A program made the position numbers and the translations under genes. The notes under the pieces are model-generated. The model did no database searches and had not been told where the DNA came from. It saw only the letters and a program-made list of their open reading frames with translations. 64,000 nucleotides of DNA from Topomyia yanbarensis (taxonomy: Eukaryota > Arthropoda > Insecta > Diptera > Culicidae): positions 67,001,771-67,065,770 of the forward strand of contig NC_080672.1 in the NCBI RefSeq assembly GCF_030247195.1, in the 5' to 3' direction. Position 1 is the first letter of the stretch. Each line of letters begins with the position of its first letter. This document shows, piece after piece, positions 46,291 to 56,482 of the stretch.

Positions 46291-46490
46291 AGTGCTAATT
46301 ATTTAAAACAAAATGCAAAATTATAAGCCTCTATTAGTGTTAATTAATTATTGTGCTCATTTGAAAGTTTACATTCAAGTTTGCTATGAATATGCATATA
46401 CCAAATTCGTTACTGATACTTTTTGCATGTATCAGGCAACTAGTAGTTGGGAAATTTGATTTTGAGATGATTATGACTTTCATTGCTTTA

Positions 46491-46955
46491 GTTTTCGATA
46501 AAAATACACTGAAAAAAATTCAGTTTGGACAAGGAAGTTTTTTTCAAATAACTTTTTTTCCTTAAAAGTTCCCAACTTGAATTTTTCACGGTAGTTAGGA
46601 AGCATAATTACCTATCTTGGAGCAAAATTTCATCCAAATCAAAGATGTTTTTTTATAAATCGACTTTAAATTTTTAAAATCGACTTTTTCAGTGTAGGAG
46701 TCGATGAAGATTTTTTTCAATATTTTTATTAAAAAATTTGACTAATTTTGTGAAAATCACTCGTACAACTTTTTTGGAAGATTTGTCATTTTTAGACTAC
46801 AGCCATTTGAAAAAAAAAAATGGTAAAAAATATTAGACTTTTTTCAAAATACAATCTAGATCATTTTTAGAAAAACAAAGTATGCAAACTGGCTTTTTGT
46901 AACAAAGTTCTCACGTACAGAAAGCTTCTTTAAAATCTGAGTGGACTAAGTCGAG
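46491..46955. repeat. 0.47-kb dispersed repeat, right (inverted) copy
   Basis: Inverted counterpart of 43985-44455. The pair flanks a 2.0-kb interval that holds tandem block A and companion segment A. The two copies differ by small indels and substitutions, enough to say that they are old or were inserted separately. Confidence 0.65.
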
Positions 46956-47211
46956 TCGTTTGTTTTGTTTCTGGCAATTTTAAGGAGTGCGAGTAAAAGG
47001 CTAAACTCAAAAGTGTCCAAATCGAATTGTTATATTTGTATAGAAATAATTAAACAGAGAAAGAGAAAAGGCAAGATATGATCCGTGAACGAGAAGTGAG
47101 AGAGAGCGTGTGAGCAGTGGTAACTGATGGTTAGTGCGTGAAATAGTGTGGCAATTTTTATTATTTAGGGGAGAGACATTTGGCAGTTTTAAGAAACTCT
47201 GTTACAGTTAA
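46956..47211. other. No supported gene
   Basis: Short AT-rich gap with no recognisable feature between the inverted repeat and the next element. Confidence 0.4.
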
Positions 47212-48127
47212 GGGGCCATACACTAATTACATAAGGGCATATGGGGGGAGGGGGAGTTTCAAAATATCTTACAAATTCTTATCTGAGGGGGAGGGAGGGT
47301 TTGTCCTTTATTACGTAATATCATAAAGCAAGTTTAAAAAATTAAATCCATAAGGAAAATATTCTTTTTAATAAGAAAAGGGAACTATTTTCATTTGTAA
47401 CATTTAATCCTTGTATGTCAAACAATATGAGTAATTTTTTGGCTCTTGGTTGTACATTGTTCTGTTCGGGAACTGGAGTCACAATATGCCTTACAAGATA
47501 AGAAGTGTGGATACCCTTCGTGTTGTTAGACCAACTTTGTTCTTTTCGAACGTTCGATTCAAACCCGCAAGGTATCTGGAAAATGTTCCAACATGCGATT
47601 GTCAATGATCTTGAGTGTCAAATATTTCCAGAGTGTGAACTGTATTTTAATTCAAGAAAATTCGAAGATGGTTAACTCGGAGCTATGCGTACGGTAAGCA
47701 TCACAGCTGGAACTCAGAATAAATTCATGCCAGAAGAGGTTATAAACTCTTTTAAATTCTACATCACAAGAAAATAGATTCAAAGGAAGTGGAATATAGC
47801 AAAGCAGATCATGTGGACCGAATTGGAGTTACTGAATATCTGACAACAGTTATTCTTTCTGCTGAGCGAGATTGGAATGCAATTAAAATTCTGCAGATGA
47901 TTACAGTTAAATTTTGTCATGGGTTTTCTTGTAATAATTCTATACATATCGTTTTCGCTATCTTATTATTTGATGAATTATCAATTTGATTTTTTTAATT
48001 ACGATAATCATGAAAAGATCTTATGTAGGGGGAGGGGGAGTTCACCATAATCTTACAAACTCTTATCTGGGGGGAGGGGGATGTTGAAAAGCTCTAAAAA
48101 AGCCTTACGTAATTAGTGTACAGCCCC
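47212..48127. mobile_element. PIF/Harbinger-like element (916 bp), TAA TSD, unknown interior
   Basis: Ends GGGGCCATACACTAATTACA and ACGTAATTAGTGTACAGCCCC are inverted repeats. The flanks are TAA on both sides (47209-47211 and 48128-48130). G-rich subterminal segments (GGGGGGAGGGGGAG near 47243 and again near 48030) are inverted with respect to the ends. The 0.65-kb interior (47340-47990) has frames of 87 codons (minus) and 66 codons (plus) without a motif I can place, so it may contain remnants of a transposase or a captured segment. Confidence 0.75.
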
Positions 48128-49700
48128 TAAGAACACTAGTTGCTCCAGTATTTATTAGGTCTTACGATCGAATCAAGCGAATGTTCAACCTAAATAGTAC
48201 ATTGCGTGGCGACTAAAGTTCTACAACAGGCTGCTTGTCCATGATTTGCAAACCACCGGTGCCAGGAAGGTTAGACAAAATGTTATCAATCAACTGTCGC
48301 GTGTGACGTTAGTGGTCCCAATGATGAAAGAGTTACCACAGACAAACAGACGTAACACGAGATGAATTTTCATCGCCCACAGAAAAAACGGTCGATTATA
48401 TGAAAAATGCGCCATCTCACCGAGCGTGGCGCTAGTGAAGCGATTTTGACACATAGCCATAATGCGTCACTTCGCACCACCCGAAAATCAAGATGAAGGG
48501 AAAGAAAGGTGGGAACATTCGTCACTTTTAAGTGTATTACTTTTATACATGTAAAATTAAACATGACGTCCGCGACCCTGGAAATATGCATAAAGAGCCG
48601 AATGGGAAAAGGTCGAGCTTCACCTCGGATATTCTGATTCGAACACTTAGGGACAGATAAAAATCTCTAATCTTCCGATAAAAATAATTGTATCGTCATT
48701 TGTTTGTTTTTCTTCATATCCTTTTGTTTAATCGGTTTTTTCGAAGAAAAATGACAACTGTACTTATACATAGAAAAATTGGGTACCGCTATTTTCATTT
48801 TATGCAAACTATCGACACTGAATCCCTCTAAATAACAACTTGCCATCTCTATCGATTCCAATCGAACACGAGACCTGTCAATGGCCCTCGTTCAAGAAGG
48901 ATTCGAAGTGATTTTTAGGATTTGGTGCTTCTGACAGGTCTCTTGCTCGATTGGAATGGCACTGACAGATAAACAAACGATAGAGATGGCGAGACTTTCT
49001 CTAAAGGCGTTTAGCATCTTTAATGCAAACCAAAACTAACAAAATAATCCGCAAACGTAAAATGTATTCCTGTCCATGTGTCCACGGCATGAATTGTTAA
49101 AAATCATTGCATACTGGTCGGTGACGGTAAAAAAGCGACGAAAAAGAGTAAACAGAGACAAGAATCAGCCAAAGAAGGACTAGAATTGATTACTTCGCAC
49201 GAAAAGAAAAATAATGTTGGTGTTGCTTAATTTTCGTAACAATAAATGGTTATGTTGAGTTTTAAAAATGCAGTCGTTACTCTACATTCTTTAAATCTGC
49301 CAATTACAATCATTATCCCATGGCGAATTGAAGTACATAACATAGCCGATTTTTCTATTTCGCTCTTCAAATTTAACAACTGCAACAATGCTTACCTTTC
49401 ATTTATCATCTTGCATTTGACAAGTGGTGTGGGCATCGTTGCCAGGATTTCGGATGAAAAAAATTTATTTGCTATGGTTGCCAGAAACCCATTTTGTGCA
49501 ATGTGTTCAACAGATGTCGCTAGTATACCCTGGGCGATGATTTTTTTAGAATTTTCTTCAAGCTGTTACGTCTGTTTGTCTGTGGAGTTACTGTGCTATA
49601 CACACGTATTAACCGTATTAGAAACATGTTTGCCCATCGATCGATTGCATGCCTATTTAAGGATCAACAATTATTATCGATAATTATGAAAGATAGCCTA
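48128..49700. other. Non-coding, with an inverted word pair
   Basis: CAGACAAACAGACGTAAC at 48338-48355 and its reverse complement at 49566-49583 form an inverted pair with diverged neighbours (GATGAATTTTCATCGCCCA nearby on the left, CTGGGCGATGATTTTTTTAG on the right). They could be the ends of a 1.25-kb element or two fragments of one repeat. A 145-codon plus frame (49246-49683) has no motif I know and overlaps the right word, so I do not call a gene. Confidence 0.4.
48840..48993. mobile_element. Small inverted-repeat element (about 154 bp)
   Basis: The ends TTGCCATCTCTATCG and CGATAGAGATGGCGAG are inverted repeats. CGAACACGAGACCTGTCA (left) and GACAGGTCTCTTGCTCG (right) form an internal inverted pair. 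No coding capacity and no clear target duplication. It resembles a MITE. Confidence 0.7.
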
Positions 49701-52049
49701 TAATAGGGCGGTGGAGAGGACTCTCGCGGAAAACCCTAATTAACATTTTTCCACTCCACAGATTGAAAGCACATCTGATTGAATGTGTTGCAATCCCCTT
49801 GCATCTTGTTGTAATGCAATCGATCCGGCAGGACTTTTTCGGAAGAGTATATAATTTGAAATTGTGTGCAGGTCGCATGTTATTAGTCATCATTAACGCT
49901 CTTCGAAGAGTAAAGTAACACTTATCTAGAAGAATTCATCCTCGGCTGGAATATATTTTATCAGGAATTCAATGTTCGTCTATAATAACCTCATTTGCTA
50001 GTGCCTACTACGCAACTAATATCACCAGCCATAAAAATATTACCTACAAACTATCATCATATCCTCATACAAAGATCTAGCAACTCATATCCCCGTGCGT
50101 CGTAACAAGCAGCCAACACACACACACACGCATTCTTCAAACCACCGATCATATAACGAAATTCTCGCGACTCACCGTACAAAACAAACCGTATCGAGAC
50201 ATACATACTGCACAAATTGTACAAACTCTCCGCTGCGGAATTCTGTTCCGAGAATTGGGTCGCACCAACCATGCGCTATATTTATCGCTGGATACTACCA
50301 GAAATCAAGATATAAACATATTATGAAAATTACTTTAATTGACATATTTATTGGAGATTTTGCCTTTCCGTTTCGTAGCAACCGGTTCAGCATCCGCCTG
50401 TAATGTACTATGTATGCACATCATATCGAACAACTATGCAAGCCGAGTGACGTCGCGACGCCAGCAGCACCAGCTCGTTGCAATTTGCTCGCTACCAGTG
50501 AGATAAATCTGCTCCGATAAGCTGCAGCCAAAATGAGCTCTTGGTGTGCGCTCATCTTTGGAAAACCTGCAATTAGCGAGCTGCTTGGGAGACTTGTACG
50601 ATCCGGACGCTAGGAACCCCGGTCCGGCTAGCCAGGCACCGTACTGACAGATGAGGTCGGGTTATTATAAATCTACTGGGTAACCAGCTGAAAGCAATTC
50701 AATAAAAGCAGAGGCGTGATCGGGGACTTGGTTGGAAGGGTTGGCGCTTTACCGAAAAAACATGGTTCTTAATGAACCCCAACCTAGCTGTGCTACTGCA
50801 GTAATAATAGCATAAAGATCACTATCATCATCATCATCATCATCATCAGAACCCGCAGGTCGGATGTTCAAGTGCGAGAATTGCTTCCGAAAATGATTTC
50901 ATGAGAACGAAAAGTGCAACTGGCAGTGCAGGTAAACAAAAGAATCGTCCGCCCCGGGTTGGCGATGGTGATTGGGTACGTGAGATGTGGTTTCAATTGC
51001 ACGAATCGTTAGATGGACGTCAAATCAATGGAAAACCTAGGTCGTTGGGTTACCTAAATGCTATCTATATAGACACTAGTTAGAGAGTCCGGTTCCTAAG
51101 CTAGGGGGAAGGCTGCATTTACAAACACGCCATTCACAGGGGGAAATTATTATTGAATCCATTGACGTCATCTGCCAAAAAAGCATTACGCAGCGTAATA
51201 CCAATAGGTTTAATTTAATTAACCACGAGCATTCTTTGTTTGGTCTAGCTAGAGTGAAAACGTTCGCGGAAGTAGAAGGCACATATGGTAATTATTGGTA
51301 CACTCAGGTTTAAAAGGCCGCGATCGTCAATGCGTCTACGGATTGGATCAAATTAGCTCGAAGCGAGTGGTCGCGGTTTTCTGCCAAGGTCAACCGTGAT
51401 GTACCTACATTGGGCAACCACCTGAGCAAGTACCGGGGTAGAGCAAGTACTGTACCTTCCAGAGAGCGCATCACGTCACGTGTGTGCCCCATCAACACCG
51501 CAAGGCGGCCTGGAATTGGCATTCCTTGTGAGCCACGAGAGCATCGCTGCCGGCGGCATGTTTGGCATTTCTAAAATACAACCATTCTAAAATGTTTTAT
51601 GATTCCATTGTCCGTGACAAAACAGCAGATCAGTGAAGTCGGCCGTAAATGCATTCTCCGGTAACGTTATTTGATACGTTATGTGTGCTTTAGATTGTCC
51701 CGATGGACGGATTAGACGGCTGTGAATGTCTTTTTGTGAAACATTGCGAATCGCTGTTTCTAATGAATTGACGTTGTCGACATTGTTGCTCGGAGATCTC
51801 TGATGGGGCAAGGAAAAGAAATACATACGGGTTAACAAGTTTATTTGTTTAGAGCAAGGACGAGATGGGTTAAGATAGAGATATATTTTTTCTGCTAATT
51901 ATGGGTACAAGTTTGGCTGTATGGCCAGAATGCACTTGATAGTTGATTACATTTATTAGCTTGTTTTTCTATTCGTTAAATTGACACGGCGCGGTAGCTT
52001 AACGAAGCCGTGGATCTTTGACATGTTTATAATGTAAAAACGAATATTA
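49701..52049. other. No supported gene; unique-looking DNA with a GC-richer part
   Basis: From 50400 to 51100 the sequence is relatively GC-rich and appears unique, with no transposon signs. It could be host regulatory DNA. A (CAT)n microsatellite lies at 50825-50848, and a CA-rich tract at about 50117-50129. Frames of 60-102 codons overlap one another on both strands and carry no recognisable domains. Confidence 0.35.
50825..50848. repeat. (ATC)n microsatellite
   Basis: About eight uninterrupted CAT/ATC trinucleotides lie in otherwise unique sequence. Confidence 0.9.
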
Positions 52050-52990
52050 TTGATTATCATGGGGGACATCCAATTCTCTAGTGCCTTTCAAGTTAAGGAC
52101 CTTATCGCTAAAGCTGGCTTGCTGCCCGGTAACTAGTGTAAACCCATCCTCTGTGTTATTAACCTTCTCACCCATGTTGCTTACAGTTAATTTTAGCATG
52201 CTGGATGCTGCTTTTGCGGTAGTCATAATGGCCTGAACAGTTGGCACAAATTTGGCTACTGTTTATGGTTTAGGTATTGGTATTGAAAACTCTGTTTTGG
52301 CTTGGTTTGCCGTAGATGAGTTGGAAATCGATTGAGATGCATTTTCCTCTGCATCTTCCACGCTAGGTTGTCTATTTTGAGCTGTCTGATCACATTACTC
52401 ACCCGTAGGAATTTTACCCTGATGGCTGCATAACGTAATTTGTTCGTTAGTAGTTCCGTGAGTTTTGAACTCTAGAATCAAGTAGGACGGAATAGGTCTT
52501 TCGACCCTCGTCCTCGCCACAAGAACACCGTTAGCAATACACGGAAGAAGTTTCTCCAAGCATCAGATGTTACGAATTCTACTTCTCAGTACTGCGACTT
52601 GCATCCTGCAATCAGCTCAGGAGAGGTACACGATGATAAATCATGTAGTCTTGCCTCTATATAGTCTTGTTCTATATTCATGGGAATCTTAATTCCAACA
52701 TTGTCACTTTCGACAAAATGTTTCAAGTTGTTCTGCAAAACGAACCGTTCAGTTTGCTCTATACTGCATTGCGGAGATGATGGTACCAAAGATAGAGAAC
52801 TTCCTTAAGCCTAAGCTGCATTTTTAGAAGGTACTCCACTTCACGTAAATTCAGTTGTATTGAACGAAATTTAAAGTCAACTACCGCGGCATTGGGTCGG
52901 AGCAGAGCTTTTTCGTCAATTTTACTCATGGTGACAAGATTAAATACAAGGTTTCTTTTGTTCTCGAGACAATGCACTCTAGATCGAGAG
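52050..52990 (-). pseudogene. Jockey-like gag (ORF1) pseudogene, copy 1
   Basis: Reading leftward, the frame shows NNLKHFVESDNVGIKIPMN, DYIEARLHDLSSCTS, and then in other frames ANGVLVARTRVERPIPSYLI and THGTTNEQITLCSHQGKIP. A low-complexity C-terminal part with GFTLVTGQQASF follows. This order matches gag proteins of mosquito Jockey-clade elements, where an RNA-recognition-like core precedes the IPNGVR-like block. Only remnants of a Cys knuckle are visible. Several frameshifts and a stop near 52630 break it. A second, similar fragment lies at 60430-61880. Confidence 0.65.
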
Positions 52991-53229
52991 ACTGTTAGTT
53001 GTCGTTCACTTGGCTCGATTGTAGTTGTTGATGTGAACTCATTCTGAGCAATAGCGAAATGCAGTATGATCTGATTTGGTGTATTTATTTATTTAATATA
53101 TGCTTGAAAAATTTTCAGATTGAATCCAAGTGTACGCCATACGAACATAAAACATCAAATTTAAAATTTCTCTCAATTATATGTATTTAATTTGCGTTAT
53201 AAATTGTCAAAAATACATTTTCGCTCCTT

Positions 53230-53830
53230 GCCAAAGAACCTCTGATAGACAATTGCTTTAAGATTAGTTATGGAATTTGCGTTTCGACTCATCAGAATCT
53301 GACACTAACTTAGTGACAGCACTAAGCTAGCGCCAGATTGACGCTAGCTCCGATTTGTGTTTCTGAGCAAACCCCTAGTCAAGCGTGATGTCCCGGAAGA
53401 AAATCAATCCGGCGCTAGCTTAGTCCTGTCACTAAGTTAGTGTCGGATTCTGATGAGACGAAAATATCATACCTAATTTAGTTATAGGTTTTGGGCTCTT
53501 CACGCGCAAAGATGGCTTGAAACAATTTTCTCCTTAAGGGGAGAAAAAGTAGTGTTTACCAAAATTGATACGCCTTTTTACGCCATGATAGTGTTGCATC
53601 GAGGAGACCGAGAGAGCTTATGGGCCTTTTTATATATAGTGTTTTTTCATACTCTGCACCAGCCTCAATTAAGGATCAACCATTAGTCTGTGTGCGCTGG
53701 CGTGGCCGACTGGCGAGTCGACGTGGACTTTTGCTGTGGGCCGTGTTTGCAGACATTGTTCCACAGCTTAACGACAGTGTTGGTAGACACGGTTCACAGT
53801 GGGGGTTATTGTGTGTCAATTAATCATGCA
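53230..53830. repeat. Duplicated companion segment, copy B, with an inserted element
   Basis: Matches the 45970-46290 segment (words TGCATCGAGGAGACCGAGAG, GGCGTGGCCGACTGGCGAGT, TTGTTCCACAGCTTAACG). Relative to it, an extra stretch of about 300 bp sits between AGATTAG near 53270 and GCCATGATAG near 53582. This extra stretch is the GCTAGCTTAGTCCTGT-type inverted-repeat element with its flank. Confidence 0.72.
53280..53463. mobile_element. Inverted-repeat element, GCTAGCTTAGTCCTGT family, copy 2
   Basis: The arms 53280-53341 and 53403-53463 pair over about 60 bp with a few mismatches. Core words are CTAACTTAGTGACAG and CTGTCACTAAGTTAGTG, with GCTAGC at the inner ends and CTCATCAGAATC/GATTCTGATGAG outward. 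This is the best-preserved copy of the three. The unit it was mobilised as may extend rightward to about 53560, where similarity to the 20.6-kb copy continues. Confidence 0.75.
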
Positions 53831-54848
53831 CGTCCAGTGCAGTACTCTGAGTCACTATTTCGAGTTTGAACCGCTCATATTTTAGTCGGTCTTTGCCAGT
53901 ATTTCTTCCATCCATTCTTCTTCTGGACCGCCGATGGATCAAAAGTCCTTGTCGTTGTGTTTATTATATTTATTACACATGTCCTTTGCAATTTGACATT
54001 TAACCCAATTATGAAAACGCAATATTCTCGCATTCCAAACGTACAAACGTTCGTGGCCTTCGCGATAACTTAAACCCGGTCACAATAGCGAACAGGCGAT
54101 TGCAATCACCCACACATACTTACGTCCGCGATTTTGACAACATTAAAACACTCCGGTAATTAAGTGAACGTTTTAGCACTTATAAATCAGGAATCGGTCA
54201 CGTCCGGAAGTCTACTCTCGATCCTAGCAGCCGAGACTCATGCCTTCAGTTCGACCAATAAAAAATGACGCTCATATTCACTAGACAACACGTTCCATGG
54301 CGACTTGACCGGGGAAACTAGTGATGTGGGAAAACTCACTCTCTTCTAGCATCTGAACCGTACACCAAACGTTTAGTATCAAGAACACGCGAATATGCGA
54401 ATGGTCACACGGTTGTGAAATAGAATTTGAGCACGCGAAATCACATATACGCGACAAACACTTTAACATACAAATGCTTGAGCCCTTCGCGATCACCAGC
54501 CTGCCACCTTCACCAGCGATCTCGCAAATTTGATAACATCCCGGTGATGTGGTAACGTCTCAGCACTTCCAAATTTTCAAACACTGTCTCAAGCGTGAAC
54601 CTACAAGCTCCTGTGCTCGCGGGATCATGAATCGGTCACTTCCGGAAATCTCTATACTTGGTACCAGCAGTTCAGGTCCATGCCTTCAACTGCACCAAAT
54701 AAAAAAAGAAAGCTCTCATGTCCACTATATAACACGTTCCATGGCGACATGACCGGCAACTCTTATGATCTTGTGAAAAGTTATTCGGCTAATCATTCTT
54801 AAAATAGTCAGCGAAAATAACAATATTGCTTTTACTACCAACATTTCA

Positions 54849-54949
54849 ATCCCAAGTAACAATTGAAGTCTTATAGCACACTACAAGTGCACTGTAAGTT
54901 TTATAAGGGGCTATAAAACTATCATAAAACCAAAATTGTTACTTGGGAT
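54849..54949. mobile_element. 101-bp palindromic MITE
   Basis: Perfect 16-bp inverted ends ATCCCAAGTAACAATT (54849-54864) and AATTGTTACTTGGGAT (54934-54949). The interior shows further inverted words (TCTTATAGC and CTATAAAACT). No coding capacity. It lies in tandem block B between two array units. Confidence 0.8.
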
Positions 54950-55580
54950 GGATTTATTCCACCTTTATCAAGGATTCTAAAAAATAGATAGCTTTTAATA
55001 GTTACTGGAGTATATAAATTGATTTAAAAATATATATTGTGAATATACAAAAACTACGTGTTTTCTTGTTAAGTACAATGTTGTCCTATTTTCTACGTCA
55101 AGAAGACATTCACAAATCTAGTCATATAGGGTGATTCACTCCTTGCCAGAATCTGAAGCGTACACCGAAAACTAATTATTAGTATGACATATCCAAAATA
55201 AACGCGAATATGTTAATGGTTACGCGGTTACAAAATCAAATTTATACACATGAGGTCACATACACGCGACAAACACGTCAACATACCAACGCTTATGCCC
55301 TTCGCGGATATCCACGCACACCTACGCCCGAGATCGCGCAAGCAAGATAACACCCTGGCAATAAGGTGAACCTTTTTTAGTACTTACAAAGTTACAAACG
55401 TGGTTTCAAACGCGAACCCAAAAACGTCCGCGTTCGCGCGATGATGAATCGGTCACGACCGGAAATCTTTACCCTCCGTCCTAGCAACTTGGGTCCATAC
55501 ATTCAGTTGGACCAAACCAAAAATAAAGCTCATACGACACATTCTTTCGTGACGTTACAACGATTGGACGAATCTTCATT

Positions 55581-55901
55581 CGACAAATATGTTATAACTG
55601 TATCAAATGAACGCTTACATTAAAACTTATTACAGATTCAGAAAGTAGACAAAATTTTACGAAATATTCAATTAACATGAACTGAATATACTGGAAGAGG
55701 ATTGTTTTATGACCGATAATGTAACGTGACGTTACAACACGTGACAAATTAGAACTTTCAACGTATTTCAAGTGAAATCATCAAATTCTGGTATATTCAG
55801 TTTATGTCGATTGAATCTTTCGTAAAAGCTTGTCTACTTTCAGAATCTGTAATAAGTTTTGATGTAGGCGTTCCTTTGATAAAGTTATAAAATTTTTGTC
55901 G
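55581..55901. mobile_element. Fold-back element (321 bp) with about 112-bp arms
   Basis: The left arm (55581-55692) and right arm (55790-55901) are inverted repeats of about 112 bp with near 88 per cent identity. Shared words are AAACTTATTACAGATTC, GAAAGTAGACAA and TAAACTGAATATAC-like ends. A central loop of about 97 bp contains a CACGTGAC palindrome region. It interrupts a unit of tandem block B, whose sequence resumes at 55918 with an expected TACACCGAAAATTAAG-like word. The true ends may lie up to 30 bp outside. Confidence 0.75.
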
Positions 55902-56329
55902 CACTTTCTTCTTAACCATACACCCAAAATTAAGTATCAGATTCACGATCCGCACGCGATCATCCTAGAACACACGCGTAAATGCGAGGCACACGGTTAT
56001 AAAATGGAATTTATATACGCAAAGTTACGCATACGTTAGCACACGCGACATACAAATGCACACGCTATCGAGAACGTTAACCTACAAATGCTTGAGCCCT
56101 TCACGATGATACACGCGCTCGTGAAGTCCCTATGCCCGCACATATCAGAACGGTTCAACGAATATCTCATTCAGAATCACGGTCCGCTGTAATTGGCCTT
56201 AAGCAGTGTTTTAGTGGATTACATTTCCCGTCTCGTCTGCAATTGTAGTGAGTGATTCTGACGGGGAGTCTTTCCGAGATACTAGCTCTACAGATCCAGT
56301 AGGACAACTCTGGAATATAAGGTAAAGTG

Positions 56330-56482
56330 ATTTGTGTTCATAATTTCAGAATGTTAGTCACGATTTTTGATATTTTAGCCACGACTAGTGTAATTTCTGT
56401 TCATGATTTCAGGATCTTAATCACGATTTTCGAAATTTATATGCACAATCTACTGGATAGGTGAATGAATTGTGATAGATTA
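56330..56482. repeat. ATCACG-word repeat fragment
   Basis: Contains GTGATTTGTGTTCATAATTT, TCATGATTTCAGGATCTTAA and ATCACGATTTTCG words. The reverse complement of these is found in the repeat at 18240-18990. It is a fragment of the same repeat family. Confidence 0.5.

Larger units (their letters stand above)
54030..56320. repeat. Tandem repeat block B, unit about 0.4 kb, with two insertions
   Basis: The marker AACATACAAATGCTTGAGCC recurs (diverged) at 54036, 54467, 55277 and 56078. Spacing is about 430 bp where no insertion is visible. Two intervals are altered by insertions (54849-54949 with flanking sequence, and 55581-55901). The terminal segment at 56205-56320 repeats the block A end (GTCTCGTCTGCAATTGTAGT, CTCTACAGATCCAGTAGGAC). 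The block has no coding capacity. It might be a satellite or an ancient array of an LTR- or UTR-derived unit. Confidence 0.78.

Noticed and set aside
49246..49683. 145-codon plus-strand frame as a membrane protein gene
   Set aside because: Hydrophobic but without family motifs, and its 3' part overlaps an inverted repeat word found at 48338. Likely chance.
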